Shown one piece after another: positions 1 through 8,513 of a stretch of DNA of 64,000 nucleotides (the first letter of the stretch is position 1; each line of letters opens with the position of its first letter). The DNA is from Geodermatophilus sp. YIM 151500 (GTDB lineage: Bacteria; Actinomycetota; Actinomycetes; Mycobacteriales; Geodermatophilaceae). The translations under genes and the position numbers were made by a program. The notes below the pieces were generated by a model. That model made no database searches. It worked only from the letters and a program-made list of their open reading frames with translations, and was not told the origin of the DNA. The stretch spans positions 2,032-66,031 of the forward strand of contig NZ_JAOVZT010000003.1 in NCBI RefSeq assembly GCF_025716945.1, read 5' to 3'.

Positions 1-120
1 GACGTCGGGGAGCCGGACGTCGGGGAGCCGGACGTCGGGGAGCCGGACGTCGGGGAGCCGCACGTCGGGGAGCCGCACGTCGGGGAGCCGGGCATCGAGC
101 TGCCGGACGTCGAGGACGTG
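1..120 (+). repeat. 15-bp tandem repeat coding for DVGEP pentapeptides
   Basis: The unit GACGTCGGGGAGCCG is perfect four times (1-60), changes only its first base in two more copies (61-90), then decays over two units (91-120). Near-identical nucleotides, not just residues, imply recent expansion by slippage. The array probably extends upstream of the window. Confidence 0.9.
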
Positions 121-297
121 CCGCCCCCGGCTGGCGAGACCACCGACCGCGTCGATGCACCGCAGCCGGCGGACGTCGACCTGGGTGGAGCGGACGCCCC
201 GGACGCCGACTTCGACGCGGAAGTCGAGGCGGAGGTGGCCGAACTCCTCGGCGAGACCGGACCTCCGGCGGACGGCCCGGACGACCGGCAGCACTGA
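1..297 (+). CDS. C-terminal part of an acidic repeat-containing protein (5' truncated by window edge)
   Basis: Frame 1 is open from the first base to a TGA at 295-297, giving about 98 residues. It begins with four Asp-Val-Gly-Glu-Pro pentapeptides, two His-Val-Gly-Glu-Pro variants and two degenerate units, then an acidic tail ending in GPDDRQH. Low complexity and high Asp/Glu/Pro content suggest a disordered tail or spacer. The start and any folded domain lie outside the window, so I do not assign a function. The small SSB-like gene begins 100 bp downstream on the same strand. Confidence 0.6.
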   Translation, partial: DVGEPDVGEPDVGEPDVGEPHVGEPHVGEPGIELPDVEDVPPPAGETTDRVDAPQPADVDLGGADAPDADFDAEVEAEVAELLGETGPPADGPDDRQH

Positions 298-397
298 GGT
301 CCGACAGGACCCGCGCGGACCGTCCCCATCCCGCGGGGCCGTCCACAGATGCCGGGAGGGCCTGGGTCCGCGGCCGCCGGCCGGAGAGGCTCCGGGC

Positions 398-757
398 ATG
401 AGCGTGGCTGTCATCGATCGCAACGACGTGGTCCTGCGCGGACGCCTGTCGGCCCCCGCAGAACTCCGCGAGCTGCCCAGCGGCGACACCCTGGTGACCT
501 TCCGTCTCGTGGTGCGGAGACCGGAACCCCGGGCCCGAGGCCGGACGGTCGACGTCCTGAGCTGCATCACCTACGACCGGGCGTTGAAGCGCCGCGCGGC
601 CGCCTGGCAGCCCGGCGACGTCGTCGAGGTGGAGGGTGCGCTGCAGCGGCGCTTCTGGCGGACGTCGAGCGGAACCGCCTCGGTGTGCGAGGTCAACTGC
701 CGCCGCGGCCGGAAGGTGGCACGGTCACCGGCCGGAGGGTCGGTGGAGTCGGCCTGA
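398..757 (+). CDS. Small single-stranded DNA-binding (SSB-like) OB-fold protein
   Basis: A 119-residue protein. The ATG at 398 has a GGAGAGG ribosome site about 8 bp upstream, so I prefer it to the longer upstream reading. The sequence follows the SSB family layout: an early strand (VVLRGRLSAPAELREL), then TLVTFRLVVRR, a basic loop, VDVLSCITYDRALKRRAAAW and GDVVEVEGALQRRFW. It lacks the acidic C-terminal tail of housekeeping SSB and ends in a basic stretch (RRGRKVARSP), so it is probably an accessory SSB paralogue. It converges on the DUF1015 gene 10 bp downstream. Confidence 0.8.
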   Translation: MSVAVIDRNDVVLRGRLSAPAELRELPSGDTLVTFRLVVRRPEPRARGRTVDVLSCITYDRALKRRAAAWQPGDVVEVEGALQRRFWRTSSGTASVCEVNCRRGRKVARSPAGGSVESA

Positions 758-767
758 GGGAGAACGC

Positions 768-2114
768 TCAGTCGTCCAGCGGTCGTAGCACCAGCCCGGT
801 GCGCGGCTTCGGCACGAACAGCGTCGACTTGCGCGGCATCCGGGCGCCGGCCCGGGCCACGGCGGCGACGTCCGCCGGTGAGGGCGGACGGAGCAGGACC
901 GCGGTGCCCGACCGCTCGGCCGCCGTGCGCAGCGCCGCGCTCACGTCGTGGGCGATGACCACCGTCGCCGGGTCGTCGGGCACCGACCACGGTCCGTCGA
1001 GCAGCGCGTGGTGGGCCAGCACGACGTCCAGGCCGCGCCAGGCCGCGGGGGCCTCCGTCGGTACCGCGGCGAGCGCTTCGGCCGAGGGCTCGGTCAGCGC
1101 CACCACCCGGCGGCCGTCGCTGACCAGCAGGCCGCGTGCCCCCGGCTCGGCGAGCCAGGTGCGGGCCAGCCGCTCCGCCTCGGGGCAGTCCCGGCCCGAC
1201 CCGACCTCGGAGACGGTGAAGCGCGTGGCCGCCGTCGCGACGGCCCGGTCGAACGGGAGGTCCGGCACGACCCGGTGGATGGCCTCGACGCGGAGGCCGC
1301 CCGGTCCGCTCGAGGTGACCAGCGCGAGCACCGCGTCGCTCCCCGGCCGTCGCGGATCGCTGCGGTGGTGCGCCAGCGCGGCGGCGAAGCGGTGGTGCCC
1401 GTCGGCGATGACGGCCTGCGTGGCGGCCAGCGCGCCGACCACCTGCCGCAGCGTGGGCTCGTCGGTCACCCGCCACAGCCGGTGCCACACCCCGTCGTCG
1501 TCGCGGAAGGCGAGCGTGGCCGGCCGGAGGGACACGTCGCGGGCGAGCTCGGCGGCGCGGGGCGAAGGGTCGTGCGCGAGCACGATCGGCTCCAGGTCGG
1601 TGGCCGTGGCGGCCAGCAGCGCCCGCCGACCCTCGACGGCCGGGGGATAGGTGTCCTCGTGCGGGAGGACCGCCGACGACCCGGCCGGGGGCAGCGCGAC
1701 GGCGCCCAGCCAGCCGACCGTGGCCGGCGCGCCGTCCGGCGGCTGCAGCTCGTACACCCACAGCGCCGGGACGACGTCGCGCACGAGCACGCCGTCGGCG
1801 CGCCAGGACGCCAGCGTTCCCGCGGCCGATCGGAGCGGGTCCCCGGCCGGCGGTGGGTCCGCGGCCGGCGGTCCGGCGTTGCTCCCGTTGGCGACCCCAC
1901 CGCGCGGCAGGATGAGGCGGACCACGTTGTGCGGATCCGCCCCGGCCAGCCGGTCGCGACCGGAGGGCGACACCAGGTCGTAGGCTGGCGAGCTGACCCT
2001 GGCCAGGTGCTCGGGGTCGTGTCGCCGGTAGGTGAGGGCCCGGAAGGGCCGGACGTCGAGCCCCGTCGCGCCCGGCGACGGGGAGTCCACCGACGACGAG
2101 GGCACGACGGACAT
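768..2114 (-). CDS. DUF1015 family protein
   Basis: A 448-residue protein. The ATG at 2114 starts MSVVPSSSVDSP; a longer reading to 2201 would run into the promoter and ribosome site of the divergent TPR gene, so I reject it. The family hallmark ADGHHRFAAAL is present in the middle. The N-terminal part has the usual PFRALTYR and SSPAYDLVSP stretches, and MPRKSTLFVPKP near the end is also typical. DUF1015 proteins are widespread, of about this length, and lack an established biochemical role; links to amino-acid metabolism have been suggested from gene context. It is divergent from the TPR gene. Confidence 0.85.
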   Translation of the reverse strand: MSVVPSSSVDSPSPGATGLDVRPFRALTYRRHDPEHLARVSSPAYDLVSPSGRDRLAGADPHNVVRLILPRGGVANGSNAGPPAADPPPAGDPLRSAAGTLASWRADGVLVRDVVPALWVYELQPPDGAPATVGWLGAVALPPAGSSAVLPHEDTYPPAVEGRRALLAATATDLEPIVLAHDPSPRAAELARDVSLRPATLAFRDDDGVWHRLWRVTDEPTLRQVVGALAATQAVIADGHHRFAAALAHHRSDPRRPGSDAVLALVTSSGPGGLRVEAIHRVVPDLPFDRAVATAATRFTVSEVGSGRDCPEAERLARTWLAEPGARGLLVSDGRRVVALTEPSAEALAAVPTEAPAAWRGLDVVLAHHALLDGPWSVPDDPATVVIAHDVSAALRTAAERSGTAVLLRPPSPADVAAVARAGARMPRKSTLFVPKPRTGLVLRPLDD

Positions 2115-2203
2115 GGTAGGAGCGCCGCGCTCCGACCCGCGGCCGCGTCCGCACGGCGGCGGGGCGCTGCCGGACGGCGCCCACCGGACGAGGAGGTGCA
2201 TGC

Positions 2204-2599
2204 GTGGCCGAGGCAGGAGCCCCCGAGGGCGGCGTCTACGAGTGGTACCGGCGTGGCATGCAGCTGCTCGGGGAACGCAACCCCGACGCCGCGGCGACGC
2301 TGCTCGCGCGAGCCGCCGAGGCCGAGCCCGGTTCGCGCAGCGTGCTCGAGGCGTTGGCCCGCGCCCAGTACGACGCGGGCCGCTACGCGGAGGCGATCGC
2401 CAGCTTCACCCGGCTGACCGCGGTGAACCCGACCGACGACTACGCCCACTTCGGCCTCGGGATGGCCGCCAGCCGCGCCGGCGAGCTCGACCTCGCCGCG
2501 GAGCACCTGGCCCTGGCCGTGGCCATGCGTCCCGAGCTCGGCCACTACAGCCGTGCGCTGCGCGGCGTGCGGGCCCGCCGGGCGGCGGGGCCGTCGTGA
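2204..2599 (+). CDS. Tetratricopeptide repeat protein
   Basis: A 131-residue protein starting at GTG 2204, with AGGAGG 7 bp upstream. Three to four helical TPR units are visible: GVYEWYRRGMQLLGERNPDA, then RSVLEALARAQYDAGRYAEA, and DDYAHFGLGMAASRAGELDL, each with the small/aromatic pattern of TPR helices. No signal peptide or membrane segment is seen. TPRs mediate protein-protein contacts; the partner is unknown. The HAD phosphatase gene follows about 80 bp later on the same strand and may be co-transcribed. Confidence 0.85.
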   Translation: MAEAGAPEGGVYEWYRRGMQLLGERNPDAAATLLARAAEAEPGSRSVLEALARAQYDAGRYAEAIASFTRLTAVNPTDDYAHFGLGMAASRAGELDLAAEHLALAVAMRPELGHYSRALRGVRARRAAGPS

Positions 2600-2678
2600 C
2601 CGGGCAACCCGCCGCCCGGTGCGCCGTCATCCGGGCACCACGTCCGGTGCCCGTCGCGTCCCGGCGCCCGTTCCGGCG

Positions 2679-3773
2679 ATGAACGGCGCCACCGATCCGC
2701 CGCCGCTCGCGGCCGGGTGTGCCGAGCCGCCCGCGCGGGCCTTCGACGTCGCGCTGCTCGACCTCGACGGCGTCGTCTACGTCGGGCCCGAGGCCGTCCC
2801 CGGCGTGCCGGACGCCCTGGCCCGGGCCCGGACGGCCGGCCTGCGGCTGGGCTTCGTGACCAACAACGCCAGCCGGACGCCCGAGCGGGTGGCCGCCCTG
2901 CTGACCGGGCTGGGCGTCGACGCCGGGCCGGGTGACGTCATCACCAGCGCCCAGTCCGCGGCCACGGTCGTGCGGGAGCGGTGGGGGGCCGGTGCCGCCG
3001 TGCTGCCGGTCGGTGGCCCGGGTGTGGCCGCCGCGCTGAGGGCGGCCGGACTCCGCGTGGTGGCCGGGGCGGATGACGGGCCGGTCGCCGTCGTCCAAGG
3101 CTTCGGCCCCGACGTGGGGTGGCAGCAGCTGGCCGAGGCCGTCGTCGCCGTCCGCGCCGGCGCCCGGCACGTGGCCACCAACGCCGACGTCACGGTCCCT
3201 TCCCCGCGGGGACCCGTGCCCGGCAACGGCGCGCTGGTCGCCGTGGTGCAGGCGGTCACCGGCGTCCCGCCGCTGGTGACCGGCAAGCCCGATCCCGCGA
3301 TGCACGCCGAGTGCGTGCGCCGCACCGGGGCGCGCCGGCCGCTGGTCGTCGGCGACCGGCTCGACACCGACATCGAGGGCGCGCACCGGGCCGGCGTGCC
3401 GAGCCTGCTCGTCCTGTCCGGGATCACGGGCGCGGCGGCACTCCTGGAGGCCGAGCCGGCCCAGCGTCCGCACCTGGTCGCGCCCGACGCGGCCGGGCTG
3501 CTCGCGGTGCACCCGCCGGTGGTGAGCGACGGCGGCGCGTGGCGCTGCGGGGGCTGGACGGTCCGGCCGGGGGAGGCCGGTGCGCTGCAGCTCTCGCTGC
3601 GGGAGCGGGGCGGGTTCCCGGACGGCGGCTCCGGCGACGGCCTCGACGGGCTGCGCGCCCTCTGCGTCGCGCGCTGGTCGCGGCCCGCCGCATCGGGCGG
3701 ACCGGCGCGGATCGTCGCGACCGACGCGCCGGCTCGGCGGGCGCTCGACCGGTGGGGGATGGCTCCCGGCTAG
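2679..3773 (+). CDS. HAD superfamily (subfamily IIA, NagD-like) hydrolase
   Basis: A 364-residue protein from ATG 2679. The catalytic HAD motif I, LLDLDGVVY, places the nucleophile and acid/base aspartates at residues 28 and 30. Motif II is in LGFVTNNASRTPERV, the conserved lysine in TGKPDPAMH, and the metal-binding aspartates in VVGDRLDTDIEGA. This layout is that of NagD/PGP-like sugar-phosphate or p-nitrophenyl phosphatases. The last about 100 residues extend beyond the core HAD fold and contain no recognised motif. The physiological substrate cannot be read from sequence. The gene lies upstream of tlyA-nadK-recN, a common actinobacterial arrangement. Confidence 0.9.
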   Translation: MNGATDPPPLAAGCAEPPARAFDVALLDLDGVVYVGPEAVPGVPDALARARTAGLRLGFVTNNASRTPERVAALLTGLGVDAGPGDVITSAQSAATVVRERWGAGAAVLPVGGPGVAAALRAAGLRVVAGADDGPVAVVQGFGPDVGWQQLAEAVVAVRAGARHVATNADVTVPSPRGPVPGNGALVAVVQAVTGVPPLVTGKPDPAMHAECVRRTGARRPLVVGDRLDTDIEGAHRAGVPSLLVLSGITGAAALLEAEPAQRPHLVAPDAAGLLAVHPPVVSDGGAWRCGGWTVRPGEAGALQLSLRERGGFPDGGSGDGLDGLRALCVARWSRPAASGGPARIVATDAPARRALDRWGMAPG

Positions 3774-3785
3774 ACCGGCTGCGGA

Positions 3786-4136
3786 TCAGAGCAGCGAGCG
3801 CAGCCGCAGCACGTCGCGCAGACCCGCCTCGAACTTGATGCGGCCCGACGCCCACGCCGGCCCGAACGACAGGTCGCCCGCGGTGAGGGCGACCAGGTCG
3901 TCGCTCGTCATGGCCAGGCGGATGTCGGCCCGGGGCGCGTCCGGACCCTCAGGCACCACCCGGAGGTCCCGCACGGACCCGGTGGCCAGACGCCCCAGCA
4001 GGACCTGGCGCAGATCGGTCAGGTGGCAGGAGATGCTCCGGTCCAGCCCCGCGGCGGCGCGGTGCGACGCCAGGGGCTGCAGGACGCCGCGCAGGGCGGT
4101 CATGCACTCGTCGGTCGTGGCCACGCGGGCGGGCAC
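3786..4136 (-). CDS. SCP2 sterol-binding domain-containing protein
   Basis: A 116-residue protein from GTG 4136; a second in-frame GTG at 4124 is better spaced from the GGAGG at 4137-4141 and may be the real start. The second half (DIRLAMTSDDLVALTAGDLS, then FGPAWASGRIKFEAGLRDVL) is typical of the SCP-2 lipid-carrier fold, where an aliphatic ligand tunnel precedes a conserved G-x-I/V-K. The role is probably lipid or cofactor binding; the ligand is unknown. It converges with the HAD gene (12 bp gap). Confidence 0.75.
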   Translation of the reverse strand: MPARVATTDECMTALRGVLQPLASHRAAAGLDRSISCHLTDLRQVLLGRLATGSVRDLRVVPEGPDAPRADIRLAMTSDDLVALTAGDLSFGPAWASGRIKFEAGLRDVLRLRSLL

Positions 4137-4441
4137 CTCCGGGGAGGACGGTCGTCGACAGCCGGCGGCGGGACGCTACCGTCCGGCTGCGCCGACCGCA
4201 GCCGCGGGCGGGTGTGCGGCCCCGCGGGGGGCCCCGGCGGCCGGGTCCCGCGACCCCGGTCGGCCGGCCCCGCGCACGCGTCGCGGCCGCCGTCCGGGCC
4301 GCCGGGACCGGCCGGACCGTCGGTCCCGCCCGGTAACCTCGGACGGGGACGGAGGGGAGCGGGTACGGCCACGACCACCGCCTCCGCCCGCCGGCCGGAG
4401 CGCCCCGGCCACCACCCAGCGCACCTCGGAGGCGACCAGCC
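4137..4441. other. Divergent intergenic region between the SCP2 gene and the tlyA operon
   Basis: About 305 bp without a convincing gene. It contains a TAGCGT box facing left at 4173-4178 and a GC-rich, proline-coding-like stretch facing right before the ATG at 4442. It probably carries the promoters of both flanking units. The open frames crossing it are antisense shadows. Confidence 0.6.
4173..4178 (-). promoter_or_regulatory. Candidate -10 box (TAGCGT) for the SCP2 gene
   Basis: The reverse strand reads TAGCGT, matching the actinobacterial TANNNT consensus, about 37 bp upstream of GTG 4136. No clear -35 is seen. Confidence 0.4.
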
Positions 4442-4651
4442 ATGACCCAGCCGAGCCCGGCCCGCCCGGTCCCGGGTCCGCCGCGGCCCGGTGCCGCGGC
4501 CCCGGCTGCCGAGCCGGAGGAGCCCCGCGAGGACCGGGAGCCCGAGCGCCTCGCCGATCTGGCCGAGCGGCCGGTCGCCGAGCACGTCGCCGTCTTCGAG
4601 GCCGAGCACGCCCGGCTGCAGCGCGAGCTCGGCAGCATCGACCCGCTCTGA
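4442..4651 (+). CDS. Small conserved actinobacterial protein upstream of tlyA
   Basis: A 69-residue protein from ATG 4442. The N-terminal half is proline/alanine-rich and probably disordered. The C-terminal half forms an amphipathic helix (AEHVAVFEAEHARLQRELGS). Its stop codon TGA shares one base with the ATG of tlyA, so the two are translationally coupled. Small proteins of this kind often sit between the HAD phosphatase and tlyA in Actinobacteria; the function is not known. Confidence 0.7.
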   Translation: MTQPSPARPVPGPPRPGAAAPAAEPEEPREDREPERLADLAERPVAEHVAVFEAEHARLQRELGSIDPL

Positions 4652-5448
4652 TGGCCCGTCGCAGCCGCCTGGACGCGGAGCTGGTGCGGCGGGGCCTGGC
4701 CCGGTCGCGCGAGCACGCCGTCGCCCTCATCGCCGAGGGCCGCGTCGCCGTCGCCGGGCAGGCCGCGAGCAAGCCGGCGACGGGTGTCGACGCCGGCACG
4801 CCCGTCGTCGTCCGCACCGATCCTGGCGAGCCGGCCTGGGTGTCGCGCGGGGCGCACAAGCTGCTCGGTGCCCTCGACGCCTTCCGGGTCGTCGTCGACG
4901 GACGCCGCGCCCTCGACGCCGGCGCCTCCACCGGCGGCTTCACCGAGGTGCTGCTCTCCCGCGGTGCCGCGGAGGTCGTCGCGGTCGACGTGGGGTACGG
5001 CGAGCTGGCCTGGTCGCTGCGCACCGACGAGCGGGTGCGCGTGCACGAGCGGACCAACGTCCGCACGCTCACCCCGGACGCGATCGGCGGCCCGGTCGGC
5101 CTCGTCGTCGCCGACCTGTCCTTCATCTCCCTGGCGCTGGTGCTACCGGCGCTGGCCGCCTGCGCCGGGCCCGCCGCCGATCTGCTGCCGATGGTGAAGC
5201 CGCAGTTCGAGGTGGGCCGCGCCCGCCTCGGTGCCGGCGGCGTCGTCCGCGACCCCGAGCACCGGGTGCAGGCCGTCCTGGACGTCGCCCACGCGGCGGC
5301 GGGGCTCGGCTGGGGCGGCGCCGGCGTCGTCGCCAGTCCGCTGCCGGGACCGGCCGGGAACGTGGAATTCTTCCTGTGGCTCCGGCGCGACGCCGGACTC
5401 CTCGACGAGGAGGACGTCCGCCGCGCCGTCCGGGAGGGACCCCAGTGA
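4651..5448 (+). CDS. tlyA: TlyA-family 2'-O-ribose rRNA methyltransferase
   Basis: A 265-residue protein, the usual TlyA length. An N-terminal S4 RNA-binding domain (RRSRLDAELVRRGLARSREH, residues about 2-60) precedes an FtsJ-like SAM-dependent methyltransferase. The SAM loop is ALDAGASTGGFTEVLL and a later catalytic-region motif is DLSFISL. In mycobacteria TlyA methylates 16S and 23S rRNA at the subunit interface and makes the ribosome sensitive to capreomycin. Hemolysin annotations for this family are historical. The gene overlaps the upstream small gene by 1 bp and nadK by 4 bp. Confidence 0.92.
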   Translation: MARRSRLDAELVRRGLARSREHAVALIAEGRVAVAGQAASKPATGVDAGTPVVVRTDPGEPAWVSRGAHKLLGALDAFRVVVDGRRALDAGASTGGFTEVLLSRGAAEVVAVDVGYGELAWSLRTDERVRVHERTNVRTLTPDAIGGPVGLVVADLSFISLALVLPALAACAGPAADLLPMVKPQFEVGRARLGAGGVVRDPEHRVQAVLDVAHAAAGLGWGGAGVVASPLPGPAGNVEFFLWLRRDAGLLDEEDVRRAVREGPQ

Positions 5449-6512
5449 CCGATCCGCACACCGGCGCCGACGCCCACGCGACCGTCCGCCGCGTCCTGCT
5501 GGCCGTGCACACCGGCCGGCGGGACATCGTCGACCTGGCCCGCACCTCGGCCGCCCGGCTCAGGCGCGACGGGATCGCCGTCCGCGTGCTCGAGGAGGAG
5601 GCCTCCCGCCTGGGCATCGAGGGCGCGGAGGTGGTCCCGGCCGGTCCCGGCGCGGCGCACGCGACGGAGATCGTCATGGTGTTCGGCGGCGACGGCACCT
5701 TCCTGCGCGCCGCCGAGCTCGCGCGGTACAGCGACGCCGCCCTGATGGGGGTGAACCTCGGGCGCGTCGGGTTCCTCGCCGAGACCGAGCCGGAGGCCGT
5801 CGAGGAGACGCTCAGCGCGATCGAGCACTGCGAGTACTCGGTGGAGGAACGCCTGGCCATCGAGGTCGACGTGCTGGACGCCGACGGCACGGTGGTCGGC
5901 GGCACCTGGGCGCTCAACGAGGTCTCGCTGGAGAAGACCCAGCAGTCGCGCGTGCTCGACGTGGTCATCGCCATCGACGGGCGTCCGCTGACCAGCTTCG
6001 GCTGCGACGGGGTCCTGCTCGCCACGCCCACCGGGTCGACCGCGTACGCGTTCTCCGCGGGCGGGCCCGTCGTGTGGCCCGACGTCGAGGCGCTCCTCCT
6101 CGTGCCGACCAACGCGCACGCCCTGTTCGCGCGGCCGCTGGTCACCTCGCCCGACTCGGTGCTCACCGTCGCGGTGCCGACCGACGGCAACCGGGCCCGG
6201 ATCTCCGCCGACGGCCGGCGGGCGGTCGACGTCCCGGTCGGCGGGCGGATCGACGTCCGGCGGGCCGCGCACGCGGTGCGCATCGCCCGGGTGCACGCGT
6301 CGACCTTCGGGGACCGGCTGGTCGCCAAGTTCGGCCTGCCCGTCCGCGGTTTCCGCGACGCGCGCAGCCACGGGCCGGGGCACGAGCTGTTCCCCAGCCG
6401 CAACGTGCTCACCCGCGACGTCGTCACCGGGCCGGTCGCCGACGACGGCCGGGGCTGGGGGAGCGCACCGGCGGAGGAGGTGCGCGGTGCCGGCACGGCC
6501 GACCACGGCTGA
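5445..6512 (+). CDS. nadK: NAD kinase
   Basis: A 355-residue protein that phosphorylates NAD to NADP. GTG 5445 overlaps the tlyA stop (GTGA). Diagnostic motifs are the catalytic GGDGTFLRAAELA near residues 81-93, then NLGRVGFLAE, ALNEVSLEK, and the nucleotide-binding TPTGSTAYAFSAGGPVV. The C-terminus is longer than in many bacterial enzymes and ends in a probably disordered stretch overlapping the recN start. The tlyA-nadK-recN order is conserved in Actinobacteria. Confidence 0.95.
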   Translation: MTDPHTGADAHATVRRVLLAVHTGRRDIVDLARTSAARLRRDGIAVRVLEEEASRLGIEGAEVVPAGPGAAHATEIVMVFGGDGTFLRAAELARYSDAALMGVNLGRVGFLAETEPEAVEETLSAIEHCEYSVEERLAIEVDVLDADGTVVGGTWALNEVSLEKTQQSRVLDVVIAIDGRPLTSFGCDGVLLATPTGSTAYAFSAGGPVVWPDVEALLLVPTNAHALFARPLVTSPDSVLTVAVPTDGNRARISADGRRAVDVPVGGRIDVRRAAHAVRIARVHASTFGDRLVAKFGLPVRGFRDARSHGPGHELFPSRNVLTRDVVTGPVADDGRGWGSAPAEEVRGAGTADHG

Positions 6513-8388
6513 CCGCGCGGCCCGCCGCCCGGCGGGCTCGCCCGCCGACCGCGCGGACCGGCCGCCCGCCGACCGGGTCGACGGACGCGGTGCCGAGCGG
6601 ACCGGCGGCACGGGACCGGACCGGCACCGGGACGCGGCGGGGAGGGCCGACGCCGCGGCCCTCGGGCGGCTCGGCGAGCTGCGCATCCGCGGCCTGGGGG
6701 CCATCGACGACGTCACCCTCGAGCTCGGCAGCGGTCTCACGGTCGTCACCGGTGAGACCGGCGCCGGCAAGACCATGGTGGTCACCGGGCTGACGCTGCT
6801 GTTCGGCGGCCGCGCCGACCCCGGGCGGGTGCGGGCCAACGGCCGGGCCGGCGTCGAGGGACGGCTGCTGCTGCCGGCGGACTCCCCGGTGTGGGAGCGC
6901 GCCGCTGACGCGGGAGCGGATGCGGACGACGACGGCAGCCTCATCCTCGCCCGCACGGTGAGCGCCGAGGGCCGCTCGCGCGCCTTCCTCGGTGGGCGCA
7001 GCGTGCCCGTGGGGGTCGTCTCGGAGCTCGCCGAGAGCCTGCTCGCCGTGCACGGGCAGACCGACCAACTGCGGCTGTCCCGGCCTGCCGAGCAGCGCCG
7101 CGCGCTCGACCGGTACGCCGGCGCCGCGCACCTGGCGCTGCTCGACGAGTACCGTGCCGCGCACACTCGCTGGCGGGAGCTGGCCGCCGACCTCGACCGG
7201 CGGCGCACCCGGGCGCGGGAGCTCGCCCATACCGCCGACGTGCTGCGGCACGGGCTGGAGGAGATCGCCGCGGTCGCACCCGAGGCGGGAGAGGACGAGG
7301 CCCTCGACGTCCAGGCCAAGCGGCTCGGCGACGCCGACGCACTCCGGGCGGCCGCCGACGAGGCCCGCATGGCGCTGGTCGGCGACATCACCGGCGACCT
7401 CGGCGGCGGCGAGCTGGCCCCCGACGCGACCGCCGCCCTGGCAGTGGCGGAGCGCGCGCTGGCCGCGGCCGACGACCCGGCGCTGACCCCGCTGGCGCAG
7501 CGGCTGGCCGACGCCGCCGCGGTGGTGGCCGACGTCGCGGTCGAGCTGGCCGGCTACGTCGCCGACCTGGACGCCGACCCGGGCCGGCTGGCCGAGGTCC
7601 TCGACCGGCGCGCGGCCATCACCGCCCTGGTGCGCAAGTACGCCGACCCGGGAGCAGGGCTGGCCGGCGTCCTGGACTGGGCGGAGGACGCCCGGCGCCG
7701 GCTGTCCGAGCTCGACGTCTCCGACGAGGCGCTGTCCCGGCTGGAGGCGGCTCGGGACGCCGCCCGGGTCGACGTCGACGAGCTGGCCGGCCGCCTCACC
7801 GAGGGCCGGCGGGCCGCCGCCGACGGCTTCGCCGCGCAGGTCGGCGCGGAGCTCTCGGGACTGGCCATGTCGGCCGCGCGCGTCTCCTTCTCGATCGACA
7901 GCCATCCCCACGATCCGGGACCCGAGGGCGTCGACGAGGTCGCGTTGCTGCTCGCCGCCCATCCGGGTGCACCGCCGCGGCCGGTGCACCGGGGGGCCTC
8001 CGGCGGCGAGCTGTCTCGGGTGATGCTGGCCATCGAGGTGGTCTTCGCCGGTGCCGACCCGGTGCCGGTCATGGTGTTCGACGAGGTCGACGCCGGGGTC
8101 GGCGGGCAGGCCGCCGGGGAGATCGGCCGGCGCCTGGCGCGCCTGGCGCGCGACCACCAGGTCGTCGTCGTCACGCACCTGGCCCAGGTGGCGGCCTTCG
8201 CCGACACCCACCTCGTGGTCGACAAGTCCGCCGACACCGCGGCGGGGGTCACGGCTACCGACATCCGCGCCGTCGACGGCGAGGAGCGCGTCCGGGAGCT
8301 GGCCCGCATGCTGTCGGGGTTGGCCGACAGCGACACCGGCCAGGCGCACGCCCGCGAGCTGCTGGCGGTGGCCGCCGCCCGCGGCTGA
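6487..8388 (+). CDS. recN: DNA repair protein RecN
   Basis: A 633-residue SMC-like ATPase of recombinational repair. The Walker A motif TGETGAGKTMVV lies near residues 88-99. A coiled-coil middle follows, then the ABC signature GGELSRVMLAIEVV and Walker B MVFDEVDAGVGG. RecN normally begins right at the LRIRGLGAIDDV strand; here about 60 charged, low-complexity residues precede it. No other in-frame ATG, GTG or TTG exists closer to the core, and GTG 6487 has a strong GGAGGAGG site, so the extension appears genuine. It overlaps nadK by 26 bp. Confidence 0.93.
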   Translation: MPARPTTADRAARRPAGSPADRADRPPADRVDGRGAERTGGTGPDRHRDAAGRADAAALGRLGELRIRGLGAIDDVTLELGSGLTVVTGETGAGKTMVVTGLTLLFGGRADPGRVRANGRAGVEGRLLLPADSPVWERAADAGADADDDGSLILARTVSAEGRSRAFLGGRSVPVGVVSELAESLLAVHGQTDQLRLSRPAEQRRALDRYAGAAHLALLDEYRAAHTRWRELAADLDRRRTRARELAHTADVLRHGLEEIAAVAPEAGEDEALDVQAKRLGDADALRAAADEARMALVGDITGDLGGGELAPDATAALAVAERALAAADDPALTPLAQRLADAAAVVADVAVELAGYVADLDADPGRLAEVLDRRAAITALVRKYADPGAGLAGVLDWAEDARRRLSELDVSDEALSRLEAARDAARVDVDELAGRLTEGRRAAADGFAAQVGAELSGLAMSAARVSFSIDSHPHDPGPEGVDEVALLLAAHPGAPPRPVHRGASGGELSRVMLAIEVVFAGADPVPVMVFDEVDAGVGGQAAGEIGRRLARLARDHQVVVVTHLAQVAAFADTHLVVDKSADTAAGVTATDIRAVDGEERVRELARMLSGLADSDTGQAHARELLAVAAARG

Positions 8389-8513
8389 CCCGAACGGGTC
8401 AGGGCGTCCCCGTCGGGGGGAGTGTTCTCGGCCGGGGCGGGGTAGACCGGGCGCGTGCCACGGAGAAGTGCGCCACTCGTCCCGCCCGCCGTCCCCGCAC
8501 CGGACGCCGCCCG

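Noticed and set aside
1-120. CRISPR-like short repeats
   Set aside because: In-frame 15-bp coding units without spacers.
4176-7391. A 1071-residue open frame on the minus strand
   Set aside because: It is antisense to tlyA, nadK and recN, all with clear motifs; its composition (Arg/Ser/Ala-rich) is typical of shadow frames in high-GC DNA.
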